DNA of 64,000 bases from Tropicimonas marinistellae (GTDB taxonomy: Bacteria; Pseudomonadota; Alphaproteobacteria; Rhodobacterales; Rhodobacteraceae): NCBI RefSeq assembly GCF_001509585.1, contig NZ_LNCI01000007.1, positions 62,001-126,000 on the forward strand. The letters are read 5' to 3'. Positions 29,528 to 38,552 of the stretch are shown in pieces (the first letter of the stretch is position 1; every line of letters begins with the position of its first letter). Under the pieces are notes generated by a model that saw only the letters and a program-made list of their open reading frames with translations, did not search any database and was not told the origin of the DNA. The translations under genes and the position numbers were made by a program.

Positions 29528-30106
29528 ATGAAAAAATCAGCAATACTGACTGTAGTGGCCACCTGTGTTCCGATGGCCCTATCGGCCGCGGATGTCGATC
29601 TGGACGAAATGCGCGCCAACGTTGAAAAATACAAGGATATCAATGTCGCATTGGCGGATGGCTACGTCACCCCCGACAACCATTGCGTTTCGGCCAAGGG
29701 TGAGGGCCTGCCGCCAGAATTGGGTGCGATGGGCATTCACTACATTCACCCAGCGATGCTCAAGGTCACCAGCACCGAACCGCGCGTAAACGGAGACTCC
29801 ACCCATACCGACTGGTCCCAACCTTCGATCCTAATTTACGAACCACAGGCTGACGGCTCGCTGGAACTGGTCGCGGTCGAGAACCTCGTGTTCGAAGCGG
29901 CTTGGGATGCCGCCGCGAATGGCGAAGAGTTGGTGTTGAACGGCCGTGCCTGGGATCACATGGCAGACGACCCCAACACGCCAGGCGACGAGGCGCACGG
30001 CTTCATGCCGCATTACGATCAACACGTCTGGCTATTCCGGGAAAACCCAATGGGCGTCTTGATGCCGTTCAATCCCAACGTCACCTGCGACCACGCCGTG
30101 CACTGA
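29528..30106 (+). CDS. Secreted protein of unknown function
   Basis: The 192-residue protein has a signal peptide (MKKSAILTVVATCVPMALSA) and no family that I can name. It contains two cysteines (DNHCVSAKG, VTCDHAVH), several histidines in GIHYIHPAML, NHC, MPHYDQHVWLF, and a pattern of Asp/His that could bind a metal. The GGGAGG site before 29528 decides the start; the frame from 29471 adds a non-signal leader. Divergent from the cytochrome c gene by 151 bp, so the two may be co-regulated. Confidence 0.68.
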   Translation: MKKSAILTVVATCVPMALSAADVDLDEMRANVEKYKDINVALADGYVTPDNHCVSAKGEGLPPELGAMGIHYIHPAMLKVTSTEPRVNGDSTHTDWSQPSILIYEPQADGSLELVAVENLVFEAAWDAAANGEELVLNGRAWDHMADDPNTPGDEAHGFMPHYDQHVWLFRENPMGVLMPFNPNVTCDHAVH

Positions 30107-30137
30107 TCACAATTTGCACAGGAATACGATCTGGCTA

Positions 30138-30153
30138 AGCGCCCACGGGCGCT
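30138..30153 (+). terminator. Possible terminator hairpin between convergent genes
   Basis: The inverted repeat AGCGCCCACGGGCGCT lies between the convergent secreted-protein and cupin genes. The stem is 6-7 bp; no T-run follows, so it is at best a weak or bidirectional terminator. Confidence 0.4.
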
Positions 30154-30219
30154 CAGTCACGATCTGGTCAGCGGTGACGAGCCCGGAACGCAAGAGGAGG
30201 GCATAGCAAATCAGTTGGG

Positions 30220-30576
30220 TTACGTGGGTGGTTCTTCCAGCATCTCTGCTAGAAACTTGTTGGACACATGAACGCTGATGATCTCGGTGGTCCCGCCGCC
30301 TGCGGTTAGAACCTTGTGCGGGGTGTTGGCTGGTATGACCAGAATATCGCCCTCTGAAACCTCCGTGCGTTCGTTTCCGACAATAACCTGTGCCCGGCCT
30401 TGGCGCACGATATACACTTCATCATACGGGTGTTTGTGAAGCGGCGGCCCCTTTCCGGCTTCACGGACCTCGTTAAAAAGAAACGAGACGTCGGTCTGGA
30501 CCGCATGACCCTCCAGTTTTCCGTTCCAGCCTTCCCCAGAGGCCCAATCAGACCGCCGCAAAATTATCTGTGCCAT
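30220..30576 (-). CDS. Cupin-domain protein
   Basis: The 118-residue protein is a single-domain cupin: the first motif is PPLHKHPYDEVYIVRQGRAQ (two His, Glu) and the second IPANTPHKVLTAG (His), giving a full metal site. Such proteins are small dioxygenases, isomerases or sensors; the activity here cannot be told. The ATG at 30576 has GGAGG at spacing 6, better than a TTG two codons upstream. Confidence 0.82.
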   Translation of the reverse strand: MAQIILRRSDWASGEGWNGKLEGHAVQTDVSFLFNEVREAGKGPPLHKHPYDEVYIVRQGRAQVIVGNERTEVSEGDILVIPANTPHKVLTAGGGTTEIISVHVSNKFLAEMLEEPPT

Positions 30577-30615
30577 TGCCAACCTCCAGCATGAATGCAG
30601 AGTACAATATCACAC

Positions 30616-30800
30616 TTCATCGGCGGCTTTGTCCGCTGACCCGACCTTGGTAGGGGCGGTCGCGAACGTCCGGTTCCCTTCCGACTGTACAGCTATTGAA
30701 CGACTGAGGCTGGAAATGCTGCGCGGCCGAGAATGGCGGCAAGGTCGGCACACCTGCCGTTTCGTGACTGGGCGTGTCGCCACCGATATCGTGACGCGGT
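30616..30800 (-). repeat. Dispersed intergenic repeat, copy 3
   Basis: The spacer upstream of the cupin gene has gtccgctgac...ccttggt, gcgaacgtccggtt, acagctattgaacgac and gccgagaatggcggcaaggtcg in the same order as copy 2 (28600-28760). About two thirds of bases agree by eye. It is outside any recognised gene. Confidence 0.62.
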
Positions 30801-30875
30801 TTGCGTCGGTAGCGCCAAGGTGCTTATCTTGAAGGGTGTCATCGTCCTTGCACAGGCGTTCAGCGGAGGCCCTCT

Positions 30876-31079
30876 ATGAGCTCAACGTCCGAACTTCTCA
30901 CCAATCTGCATGCTCTGGTCCGGTCGCTCGAGGAAATGCGCAACGAGGTAAGTGCCGAGTTGATGCGGCCGGATGGCGCCGCGTCTTTGAAGTCGTCCGA
31001 ACGAGCACAATTGTCAGACCTTCATCGTCGCATCTCGGCAGCCCTTAAAGAGTTGTCGGCCGAGGAACGCCAAATGTAA
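30876..31079 (+). CDS. Small helical protein, unknown
   Basis: The 67-residue frame (MSSTSELLTNLHALVRSLEE start, ALKELSAEERQM end) is an all-helical, charged sequence that could form a coiled coil. A GGAGG site lies 8 bp before the ATG. I cannot name a family. Base composition and codon use look coding, unlike the surrounding repeat DNA. Confidence 0.5.
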   Translation: MSSTSELLTNLHALVRSLEEMRNEVSAELMRPDGAASLKSSERAQLSDLHRRISAALKELSAEERQM

Positions 31080-31405
31080 TCCGCGAACCATCTCTTTGGC
31101 GGTGTCAGAACGGTGCGAGCTGCCATCGGGTCGACAGAGTTGGCGGGGTCCGTGTGCCGGCCGTGTCAGCGTCGTCACTATCTGCGCATTGCCGACCTTT
31201 GGTGAATTCCGCCAGAGGTCCGTTTCACGTATTCATTGATGCCACTCAACCGGCTCGGGGCTAGGAAAGCTCTCGCTGAGCCAGCTCTCAAGTCCGCTCA
31301 CGCCGATGGTTATCCAGGTGGGCAACAGCTTTGATTTGTGCTAAGTTGACGCTGCGTAATTTTTGGTTTGCGCACCCCGAAAACTCATTTTCCTGAGGTT
31401 TAACA
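31080..31405. other. Spacer without recognised features
   Basis: The 326 bp contain no frame longer than a shadow. Phrases such as tcgtcactatctgcgcattg and gaccttt are similar to other spacers in the island, but no clear copy of the dispersed repeat can be drawn. Promoter elements for the rhodanese gene would lie at the right end. Confidence 0.4.
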
Positions 31406-31996
31406 ATGGCATTAAGAACGAGTGTGATTGGCTGTCTCTTTGCATCCGTGCTCGCGATCCCGGTTCACGCCGAGGATGCAACAGACATTCCGGAGAAGAA
31501 ACAGACCAAGGCAGGGCTTTACCTGACATCTACGGAAGCGGCGAACATGCTTCATGACGAAAGTGTGGTACTGCTGGACGTACGTAGTCGCCCGGAAATA
31601 ACTTTTGTCGGGCTTCCGAACCGTGTCGATGTTCACATTCCCCTCATGATCATGCCTCAGACCGTCGCCTACGACCCCAAAATGAAGGGATACCAACTTG
31701 AGCAGAACTCAGCGTTTGAGTTCGACTTCCTGGACTACGTTGAAGCTCACAATATTTTGGAGGAAACGCCAATTGTAGTCATGTGTCGGTCAGGCTCGAG
31801 AAGTGCTAAGGCAGCAAACATTCTTTATGATCTTGGTTACACACAGGTTTATTCGGTGATCGACGGTTTCGAGGGAGACAAGGCCAAGGATGGACCGGAG
31901 GCTGGTCATCGCATAGTGAACGGTTGGAAGAATGCGGGCCTAGCTTGGAGCTACTCGGTCTCACCAGACCAAGTCTATCCCGCTGACCTCAACTGA
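31406..31996 (+). CDS. Exported rhodanese-like protein
   Basis: The 196-residue protein has a signal peptide (SVIGCLFASVLAIPVHA) and a rhodanese fold with LTSTEAANMLHDESVVLLDVRS. The active loop is VVMCRSGSRSAKAA, so the cysteine is present and the protein could transfer sulfur. The C-terminus includes DLGYTQVYSVIDGFEGDKA, typical of single-domain forms in the periplasm. The insert between LDVRSRPEITFVGLPNRVDV and FDFLDYV is longer than usual. No sulfur-oxidation genes lie nearby. Confidence 0.85.
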   Translation: MALRTSVIGCLFASVLAIPVHAEDATDIPEKKQTKAGLYLTSTEAANMLHDESVVLLDVRSRPEITFVGLPNRVDVHIPLMIMPQTVAYDPKMKGYQLEQNSAFEFDFLDYVEAHNILEETPIVVMCRSGSRSAKAANILYDLGYTQVYSVIDGFEGDKAKDGPEAGHRIVNGWKNAGLAWSYSVSPDQVYPADLN

Positions 31997-32135
31997 GAGC
32001 TCCTGGAAACATCAACGCAAGTCTAACAGATATGACCTCGGAGGCAGTCGGGTTGCTCGCTTTCAGGGCGCTCGGGATGAACTACTTGGGATGGAAGTTC
32101 GTCGCCCTCATGTTGTTGAAAAAAGTCAGGTGGAC

Positions 32136-32387
32136 CTAATCCTCGCCGCAATCACCTTTGCCTATTATATCTGTGTAGGTGCAGTTCAACTTCTCGCATA
32201 GTTTTGGCAACTCTTCTGCATAAAGTCTCAGACGTCCGAGTTCGATTTGGTTGAGCCTGTGCGAGCCCTTATGTCCGAGAAAAGCTGCTAGCTCACATTG
32301 CGTGAGCGCCAGTTCTTGGCGCCGACTTCTCAGACGCGCGCCAATCTCCCGCCGTTCGTTGAACAGTTCTAGATCATCCATACACAT
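32136..32387 (-). CDS. XRE-family helix-turn-helix protein
   Basis: The 83-residue protein is almost only an HTH_3 domain: IGARLRSRRQELALTQCELA, AFLGHKGSHRLNQIELGRLR, then LPKLCEKLNCTYTDIIG. Such solitary cro/C1-type proteins often control mobile or accessory genes. No toxin-like partner is adjacent. The start is MCMDD; a second ATG lies two codons downstream. Confidence 0.75.
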   Translation of the reverse strand: MCMDDLELFNERREIGARLRSRRQELALTQCELAAFLGHKGSHRLNQIELGRLRLYAEELPKLCEKLNCTYTDIIGKGDCGED

Positions 32388-32749
32388 AAGAATGTTTGAA
32401 CTTGACGTTTGGTCAAGGTCTAATGTGTCATCAGCTCAAGCCCCAACCTTCAGCGAGGCTCGAAATAGACATCCAGGCCTTTCTGTCGGATGACCGCTCA
32501 GTCGGCGAAGCCGCCGTGCTCCGTTACGTGCCTGGTCCGCCGATACCGAGCGGTGTCTTTCCCATGCGGAGAGGTCCGCTGACTGCGCAAACCAGATCTT
32601 GGGCCTTTTAGAGGAAGGTCCGGTTTGCGGACAATCCGGCCGGTCACAGCTCCCTCAAATTGATCAGGATCAATAGCCTCTGGATCTATGTTCTGTAGTG
32701 TTTCTTGCAACGGCAGACGGATGTGCATCTGGCGATCTGGGAGGGTTAG
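32388..32749. other. Spacer carrying a dispersed repeat, upstream of sulfatase
   Basis: The 362 bp between the XRE gene and the divergent arylsulfatase include a repeat copy at 32468-32640. The right end supplies the leader of the sulfatase with GGGAGGG before its ATG. Confidence 0.45.
32468..32640 (-). repeat. Dispersed intergenic repeat, copy 4
   Basis: Starts agacatccaggcctttctgt and shows gtcggatgacc, then gaggtccgctgactgcgc. The same series (agacatccgaggctttcagt, cggatgccc, gaggtccggtgactgcgc) occurs at 38157-38310. Confidence 0.6.
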
Positions 32750-35098
32750 ATGAAGCGGTTTGTGGCAATGACATCTGGCCTGTTGGCCGCTTTCGCGATG
32801 ACAGGTTCTCCCGCCGAAGCCCAGCAATCGGCAGATAGGCACGTTCTACCGATCGCCCCTCCACCGCCGCCCGGCTACGCCGAGCTTGATGTCCGAGACA
32901 CCTCCCCACCCGAGATCTTCACAGTCGAAGCACCGGACGGCGCGCCGAATGTCTTGATCGTCCTGGTCGATGACCTTGGGTTTGCCGGGACGTCTACTTT
33001 CGGCGGCCCGGTAACGACCCCTACGTTTGATCAACTGGCCGCAGAAGGTCTGCGCTTCATCGATTTTCACACCACAGCGGTTTGCTCTCCGACCCGCGCA
33101 GCGCTCAAGAGTGGTAGTAATCACCATGTGAACAACATGGGCGGTATCATCGAGACCGGCACACCATACCCCGGCAACACAGGGCAAATCCCCTCCAGTG
33201 TCGCCCCTATGGCGGAGATCCTTCGCCTGAACGGCTACAGCACTGCAGCGTTCGGGAAGTGGCATGAGACTGCAGCCTGGGAAGCAAGCGTATCCGGGCC
33301 TTTCGACCGCTGGCCGACCCGGCAGGGTTTCGACAAGTTCTATGGCTTCCTTGGGGGAGAGACGAACCAGTGGGCTCCGTTCATCTATGACGGAACGCAC
33401 CCAGTCGAGCTTCCAGAGGACCCCGACTATCACTTCCTTACGGATATGACCGATCAGACGGTCAGTTGGATCAAGTACCAGAAGGCGCTGACGCCCGATA
33501 AGCCTTTCTTTGTCTACTATGCTCCAGGCGCAACTCATGCACCGCACCATGTCCCGCAAGAATGGAGTGCACGCTGGGAGGGCAAGTTCGACCAAGGCTG
33601 GGATGCTCTGCGGAACGAGGTTCTGGACCGTCAGCTCGAGGCGGGCATCGCGCCCGCAGGCACGGTGCTCGCACCGAAGCCCGAGGCGATCCCGGATTGG
33701 GAGACACTGAGCGAGGACGAAAAGACGCTCTTCACACGGCAAGTGGAGGTGTTTGCTGGTTACATCGAGATGACCGATCACGAGATCGGTCGTGTCATAA
33801 GCACGATCGAAGAGATCGGGCAACTCGACAATACTTTGGTCATCCTTGTCTACGGCGACAACGGCACGAGCGCTGAGGGCGGTAGGAACGGCATGTTCAG
33901 CGAGATGACGTATTTCAACGGCGTTCAGGAACAGGTCAGCGACATGCTGAGCAAGGCCGACAAGTGGGGTGGTCCCGAGACCTATCCCCATATGGCTGCT
34001 GGCTGGGCGGTAGCGTTCAATACACCCTATCAGTGGACCAAGCAGGTCGCCTCCGACTTCGGCGGCACCAAGGTCGGTATGGCCGTACATTGGCCGAGTG
34101 GTATCACGGCTAAGGGTGAACAGCGCGTACAGTTCCACCACGTCATAGACATCGCGCCGACGGTCCTTGAGGCCGCGGGCATTCCCGAACCGCGGGAGGT
34201 CAATGGTGCGCCGCAGCGTCCGATGGATGGAGTGAGCATGCTCTACAGTTTCGATGATGCGGATGCCGATGGGCGGCGAAAGACACAATATTTCGAGATG
34301 TTCGGTAACCGCGCGATCTATCACAACGGCTGGTGGGCACGTACGATCCACAAGGCGCCCTGGGAGGCGCAGCCGCGCCGGACGCTGGCCGATGACATCT
34401 GGGAGCTCTTCGACACTTCGACGGACTTCAGCCTTGCCAACGATTTGTCCGACGAGCAACCGGAACGGCTCGCAGCCCTTCAAACGATCTTCATGCAGGA
34501 AGCTGCCCGCAACTTCGTTCTACCCATCGACGATCGCACGATTGAGCGGGTAAACCCCGCGCTCGCCGGTCGGCCGGATCTGATGGCGGGCCGCACGTCC
34601 ATCACCCTTGCCGAGGGTATGACGGGCATGACCGAGAACGTGTTCCTGAACATCAAGAACCGTTCCAAGACCATCACGGCCGAGGTTGACGTGCCCGAGG
34701 ATGGCGGCAACGGGGCAATCATCGTTCAGGGCGGTCGGTTCGGCGGTTGGGCGCTCTACATCAAGGATGGCGTTCCTGCCTACGACTACAACTTCGTGGG
34801 CCTTGAGCGCTTTACCATTATGGCCAACAAACCTCTGCCCGAAGGCAACTCCACGATCCGGTTCGAGTTCGCCTACGATGGGGACGGCATGGGAAAGGGG
34901 GGCATGGGCATACTCTACGTCAACAACGAGAAGGTGGGAGAAGGACGGATCGCAAGGACACAGCCAATCGTCTTCTCAGCTGACGAGACGGCCGATGTTG
35001 GCATCGACCTTGCGACACCCGTGGTCGAAGATATTGGAGCGGAGGCCGCTTCTCGTTTCACGGGGGTGATCTCAAGTGTAACCGTCGAGGTCAGGTAA
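32750..35098 (+). CDS. Periplasmic arylsulfatase
   Basis: The 782-residue enzyme has a signal peptide (cleavage near SPAEAQQ) and the type I sulfatase core: PNVLIVLVDDLGF metal-binding aspartates, then VCSPTRAALKSG with Cys112, which an FGE-type enzyme would convert to formylglycine. GKWHETAAWE and YGDNGTSAEGG supply later active-site residues. The C-terminal third (after about 630) is a beta-rich domain seen in long AtsA-like enzymes. The substrate may be a sulfated polysaccharide or aryl sulfate. It is 3.9 kb upstream of a secreted fucosidase fusion. Confidence 0.92.
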   Translation: MKRFVAMTSGLLAAFAMTGSPAEAQQSADRHVLPIAPPPPPGYAELDVRDTSPPEIFTVEAPDGAPNVLIVLVDDLGFAGTSTFGGPVTTPTFDQLAAEGLRFIDFHTTAVCSPTRAALKSGSNHHVNNMGGIIETGTPYPGNTGQIPSSVAPMAEILRLNGYSTAAFGKWHETAAWEASVSGPFDRWPTRQGFDKFYGFLGGETNQWAPFIYDGTHPVELPEDPDYHFLTDMTDQTVSWIKYQKALTPDKPFFVYYAPGATHAPHHVPQEWSARWEGKFDQGWDALRNEVLDRQLEAGIAPAGTVLAPKPEAIPDWETLSEDEKTLFTRQVEVFAGYIEMTDHEIGRVISTIEEIGQLDNTLVILVYGDNGTSAEGGRNGMFSEMTYFNGVQEQVSDMLSKADKWGGPETYPHMAAGWAVAFNTPYQWTKQVASDFGGTKVGMAVHWPSGITAKGEQRVQFHHVIDIAPTVLEAAGIPEPREVNGAPQRPMDGVSMLYSFDDADADGRRKTQYFEMFGNRAIYHNGWWARTIHKAPWEAQPRRTLADDIWELFDTSTDFSLANDLSDEQPERLAALQTIFMQEAARNFVLPIDDRTIERVNPALAGRPDLMAGRTSITLAEGMTGMTENVFLNIKNRSKTITAEVDVPEDGGNGAIIVQGGRFGGWALYIKDGVPAYDYNFVGLERFTIMANKPLPEGNSTIRFEFAYDGDGMGKGGMGILYVNNEKVGEGRIARTQPIVFSADETADVGIDLATPVVEDIGAEAASRFTGVISSVTVEVR

Positions 35099-35254
35099 GG
35101 GTAGCCATCAACGGTCTAGTGGTGCCTTTCGCGCCCTCGCACTTGCAGAGATCGGGTGACTGCTAGTCGCTCGAAAGGCAGTCATCTGATCAAAATGGTC
35201 GGATGACCGGTAGGTCGGCATAGCGGTCAGTCTTATCGACAAGCCCAACCGAGT

Positions 35255-36181
35255 TCACTTGTGGTGACCTCCGAGGGGCGACGCGGTTTTTTCCAACCCT
35301 ACCGACTGACGGACCACCATTTCGCACTCTTCCAGATACTGCACAGGCGCACCCGGGTTCCGCCCTTCGACTCGCGCAAGCAGCACTTCCAGCGCTTTTC
35401 CAGCCATGGTGCCGACAGGCTGTTTCACGGCGGTGATAGATGGATATGTCTCCTGCATCCAGTCGGCGTCGTCAAAGCCAACGAGCGCGACCTCCTCGGG
35501 CACTTGTAGATGGTGGCGGCGCAATTCCGAAAACACCAGCAGCGTGGAGTGCTGTGACAGGCAGAAGACCGCGCTCGGGGTAGTAGCGGCGATCCTCCTC
35601 GCATCCAGATAGGCTCCGATCGCGTTTCTCTGCATCTCGAGGTCATCGTCTGAAAGTAGTTTGTCCAGTTGTACGTTCGAGTCGATGCTGATTGCGCGCT
35701 CCGAGAAACCGTCCACGCGCAGGCGCACCGCCTTGGAGATTTGCGTTGCGCCTTGTAGCAGGATGTGCCGGTGGCCCAATCCTAGAAGGTAGTCGGCTAC
35801 CGCGGCCGAGGCTGCGTAGTTGTCGGCTGCCACCGTGTCATAGCGGTCGTCGGCCGACGCACGGTCGACCAGAACCGCCTGCATGTCCAGCTCGCGCAGC
35901 ATCTTCGGACCTAGGCCGCGCTCCGATCGAACCGGCACCAGTATCGTTCCAGCGACCCGCCAATCGTTCATGCGAGCAATGAGTTTGGCTTCGCGCTCCT
36001 CACTTTCCCGGCTCGAGCTAACGATCATCTCGTAGCCGGCTGTCTCGGCTGCATCTTCAAGACCGGTTGCCAGTGCGCCGAAAAATGGGCTGTCGAGGTT
36101 CGGCACGACGGCGCCGATGATCCGACGGTGCTCAATGCGCGATCCCGAGACGACTGGGTCCATGGTCCGATTCCCTGACAA
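35255..36181 (-). CDS. LacI-type effector-binding domain without DNA-binding region
   Basis: The 308-residue protein aligns with the LacI/GalR periplasmic-binding-like core: RIIGAVVPNLDSPFFGALAT, GTILVPVRSE, LVGFDDADWMQETYPSITAV and KQPVGTMAGKALEVLL. The usual 50-60 residue N-terminal helix-turn-helix is missing, and I could not find one in the upstream 120 bp in any frame. It may be a truncated repressor or a stand-alone sensor. It is convergent with the sulfatase gene and near a DUF1254/cytochrome pair. A second possible start is the ATG at 36163. Confidence 0.75.
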   Translation of the reverse strand: MSGNRTMDPVVSGSRIEHRRIIGAVVPNLDSPFFGALATGLEDAAETAGYEMIVSSSRESEEREAKLIARMNDWRVAGTILVPVRSERGLGPKMLRELDMQAVLVDRASADDRYDTVAADNYAASAAVADYLLGLGHRHILLQGATQISKAVRLRVDGFSERAISIDSNVQLDKLLSDDDLEMQRNAIGAYLDARRIAATTPSAVFCLSQHSTLLVFSELRRHHLQVPEEVALVGFDDADWMQETYPSITAVKQPVGTMAGKALEVLLARVEGRNPGAPVQYLEECEMVVRQSVGLEKTASPLGGHHK

Positions 36182-36468
36182 AGAAGCGCACGCTGCTTAG
36201 GCCTTCGCTATCGACAGACTCGAATGCACGAAGCGCTGAATAGCGGAGCGCACGTTGATGCGCGATGCGGCCAGTTTGTTACATTTCCGGTTGCCGAACA
36301 GTATCCCTGCGTGAGCTTCAACGGCAATATAGGTATGCAAACCTAACCTCCGACGCACAGACACAAGCGATGTTGGCCTTTGCCTTGGATGAGCGATTTG
36401 GTCGCTACCTGCGCGTTGCAGCCATTAACCGGTCAGGGCACAATGTCCGGACTGACGTCACGCACAGG

Positions 36469-36897
36469 TCAAGGCACGTATCGTTTCGGTTTGGGTGACT
36501 GGACGCTTTCAAGGTACCTAGCCAACGCGATAAGCCGCGCCGGAATAGGCGTGACCAGCCCATTTCCGGTATCGAACTCGACCATTGGCCCTTCGCTAAG
36601 CTCTGAAACCACAGGCATGTCCTCGCGTGGGTTGGTGCTCTTCGTGTAGCCATCGATTATCGACATGACCTCTAGCATCGGCCAGATGCCGTCGCGGCGA
36701 GCGGCAATCCTGGTCAGGTCGGCAGGTTCCGTTTTTAGGTGGGCGGCTGCTTGGCCGCCTCCCTTGGCATCATCACCATGGCACTTTGAACAATAGTCTG
36801 AAAACAGCACCTTTCCCTCATCAAAACTAACGTCCGCGCTCGATTGACACGCCCACCCCAGAACGAAAACTAGTGGTGAAAACAAAAGTTTCCTCAT
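36469..36897 (-). CDS. Small cytochrome c, possible lipoprotein
   Basis: The 142-residue protein has a short signal with a weak lipobox (LGWAC, Cys17) and a heme motif CSKCH at residues 36-40, followed by GDDAKGGGQAAAHLKTEPAD, a typical class I cytochrome loop. The start ATG is 12 bp after the DUF1254 gene stop, so both are on one transcript. Its partner is probably a periplasmic oxidase or dehydrogenase, none seen adjacent. Confidence 0.83.
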   Translation of the reverse strand: MRKLLFSPLVFVLGWACQSSADVSFDEGKVLFSDYCSKCHGDDAKGGGQAAAHLKTEPADLTRIAARRDGIWPMLEVMSIIDGYTKSTNPREDMPVVSELSEGPMVEFDTGNGLVTPIPARLIALARYLESVQSPKPKRYVP

Positions 36898-36909
36898 GGT
36901 TAGCCCTGA

Positions 36910-37971
36910 CTATTTGGCCGGTTCCGCCGCTGGGAACTCCCAGCTACCATTAAGAATCTCCGGTCTTGGTCGGTAGAGCCGGACGGTATAGTTCCAACCG
37001 TCCATGATCGGCAGACAATTGACACGCCCGTCTTCGCAACCGCCGAAGTGGACTGTCATTGAATCGTCCTCGTTGCGCTCACCCATCACCGAGTTGATGT
37101 TGTAGGCATCGAGGTCGTTCTTTTCATAGAAACCGTTCGCGTTGTAGAGGCTGACTGACCAGTACTCGTCCACGGGAATATCCGCAGGAACATCGACTTT
37201 GTACTCTCCGACCGGCAGGCCGGGTTCCACGTTGAGGTAGAACGCTTCCGACTCCGGCAATCCACCCCATCCGAAGGCCGCACCGAGGAAGTAACGGACC
37301 GGGTCTACCGTATCCTTGGGGCCAAACGTCAAAGTGCTGTCGGCATTGTACTTGGCGAGTTCTTTTGCGGCATTCAGAACCAGCTCGAAGCTTTCCTCAT
37401 CATAGTTCGGAACGACGAAAGGGTTGGACGAAACGGCTTCCAGCGTCATCTCATCCTGTAACGCGTGGACTGCCGCAAGGTCATCGGGATCGGACGCGTC
37501 AACAAGGGTTCGAATGATCGCAACCACATAGGGCGTATCGAAACGGTCGATATCGAGTGTGTACGAACCACCACCCGAAAAGACATCGTTCATATAGTGA
37601 TCCTGATTGACGATGTGAGCAGAAATATAGCGCTCGCCTGTCTCCGGCAGGGTTAGGGTGGCACCCTCGCTGATGTCGATCAACGCCATGCTGTACAGGA
37701 CATCGCGGTTCATTCTGATCGTCGGCTGCATGTCTATCGGCGTGGGTTCGCGGATGTGGACGAGTTGGTTCACGCCGCCTGCGATAGCAAGGTACTTGCC
37801 GAATTCGATATCCGTTGCGGCACGAACAAAATTGTCCACGTTAACTATGATCTCTGCGCGGTCCAGAACCGCATACAGGTTACCTCCGCCGCCCTGTGCG
37901 AGAACTTGGCCGCAGCAAAACACTGCGCCAACTGCTGTGGAGACGGTTCTGAGCAACATTTCCCGAGTCAT
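36910..37971 (-). CDS. DUF1254-family exported protein
   Basis: The 353-residue protein has a signal peptide (LLRTVSTAVGAVFCCGQVLA) and DUF1254/DUF1214 family motifs such as RMNRDVLYSMALIDISEGAT, SAHIVNQDHYMND and the C-terminal WSVSLYNANGFYEKNDLDAY with DGWNYTVRLYRP. The function of the family is unknown. I chose the ATG at 37971, which is preceded by GGGAGGAGC; the frame to 38220 adds an unlikely leader. A cytochrome c gene follows on the same strand. Confidence 0.88.
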   Translation of the reverse strand: MTREMLLRTVSTAVGAVFCCGQVLAQGGGGNLYAVLDRAEIIVNVDNFVRAATDIEFGKYLAIAGGVNQLVHIREPTPIDMQPTIRMNRDVLYSMALIDISEGATLTLPETGERYISAHIVNQDHYMNDVFSGGGSYTLDIDRFDTPYVVAIIRTLVDASDPDDLAAVHALQDEMTLEAVSSNPFVVPNYDEESFELVLNAAKELAKYNADSTLTFGPKDTVDPVRYFLGAAFGWGGLPESEAFYLNVEPGLPVGEYKVDVPADIPVDEYWSVSLYNANGFYEKNDLDAYNINSVMGERNEDDSMTVHFGGCEDGRVNCLPIMDGWNYTVRLYRPRPEILNGSWEFPAAEPAK

Positions 37972-38156
37972 CGTGCTCCTCCCTGAAAAGCCTCGGCGTC
38001 CAGTAAGGATCTGCACGAAGCCAATGCATCGGAATGCGTTCCATATGGCGTCGATATCTGCCATGACACCGGTCAAATGGCGCCCGACAAATCCCAGAAT
38101 CGCGGCGAAAGTGGAAAAAGGATTCTGTACCAGCATCCACCGATTTTCACTAAGCA

Positions 38157-38310
38157 GACATCCGAGGCTTTCAGTCGGATGCCCCCAGCGTCGGCAAATT
38201 CTCCGTTCCCGGCGCAACAATCCGCGCCCAAGACAGCCTCGCGCAATGAGGTCCGGTGACTGCGCATAGCTGCCGCTCTAGCACTTTGGGTAACGTCCGG
38301 TTTGGGTGGT
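38157..38310 (-). repeat. Dispersed intergenic repeat, copy 5
   Basis: This copy shares agacatcc, ggctttcagtcggatg, gtcggcaaa, gaggtccggtgactgcgc and gtccggtttg in order with copy 4. Agreement by eye is moderate, roughly 60-70 percent in aligned blocks. Confidence 0.58.
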
Positions 38311-38526
38311 TTCGCGGACCTTCGGGTCGGATCGCTCAGCTCTTACTTTCGGCCCTGACCAGACATCGCTCGGGTGGTGCCGTCGCTGCGTTGCCGCGAT
38401 AGAAGCCGCCATTCGTCTCCTGTGCAGCTACGCCTTGCCGGGGGATCGCGTTGCGCAGGCCGAGTTACCTATCATTCCCATAATTATCTGAGTTCGAGTT
38501 TCGCGAAATGTACGTCCGTCGAAAGA

Positions 38527-38552
38527 CCGTGCGGAACCATCGGTCCGCACGG
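38527..38552. other. Strong hairpin of unknown role
   Basis: A 9-bp perfect stem CCGTGCGGA / TCCGCACGG closes an 8-base loop (ACCATCGG) that can add further pairs. No U-run follows on either strand. It could be a terminator-like or protein-binding structure in the spacer. Confidence 0.4.

Noticed and set aside
32846-34483. Minus-strand frame of 545 codons inside the arylsulfatase gene
   Set aside because: The plus-strand frame has a clear signal peptide and sulfatase motifs; the antisense frame has none.
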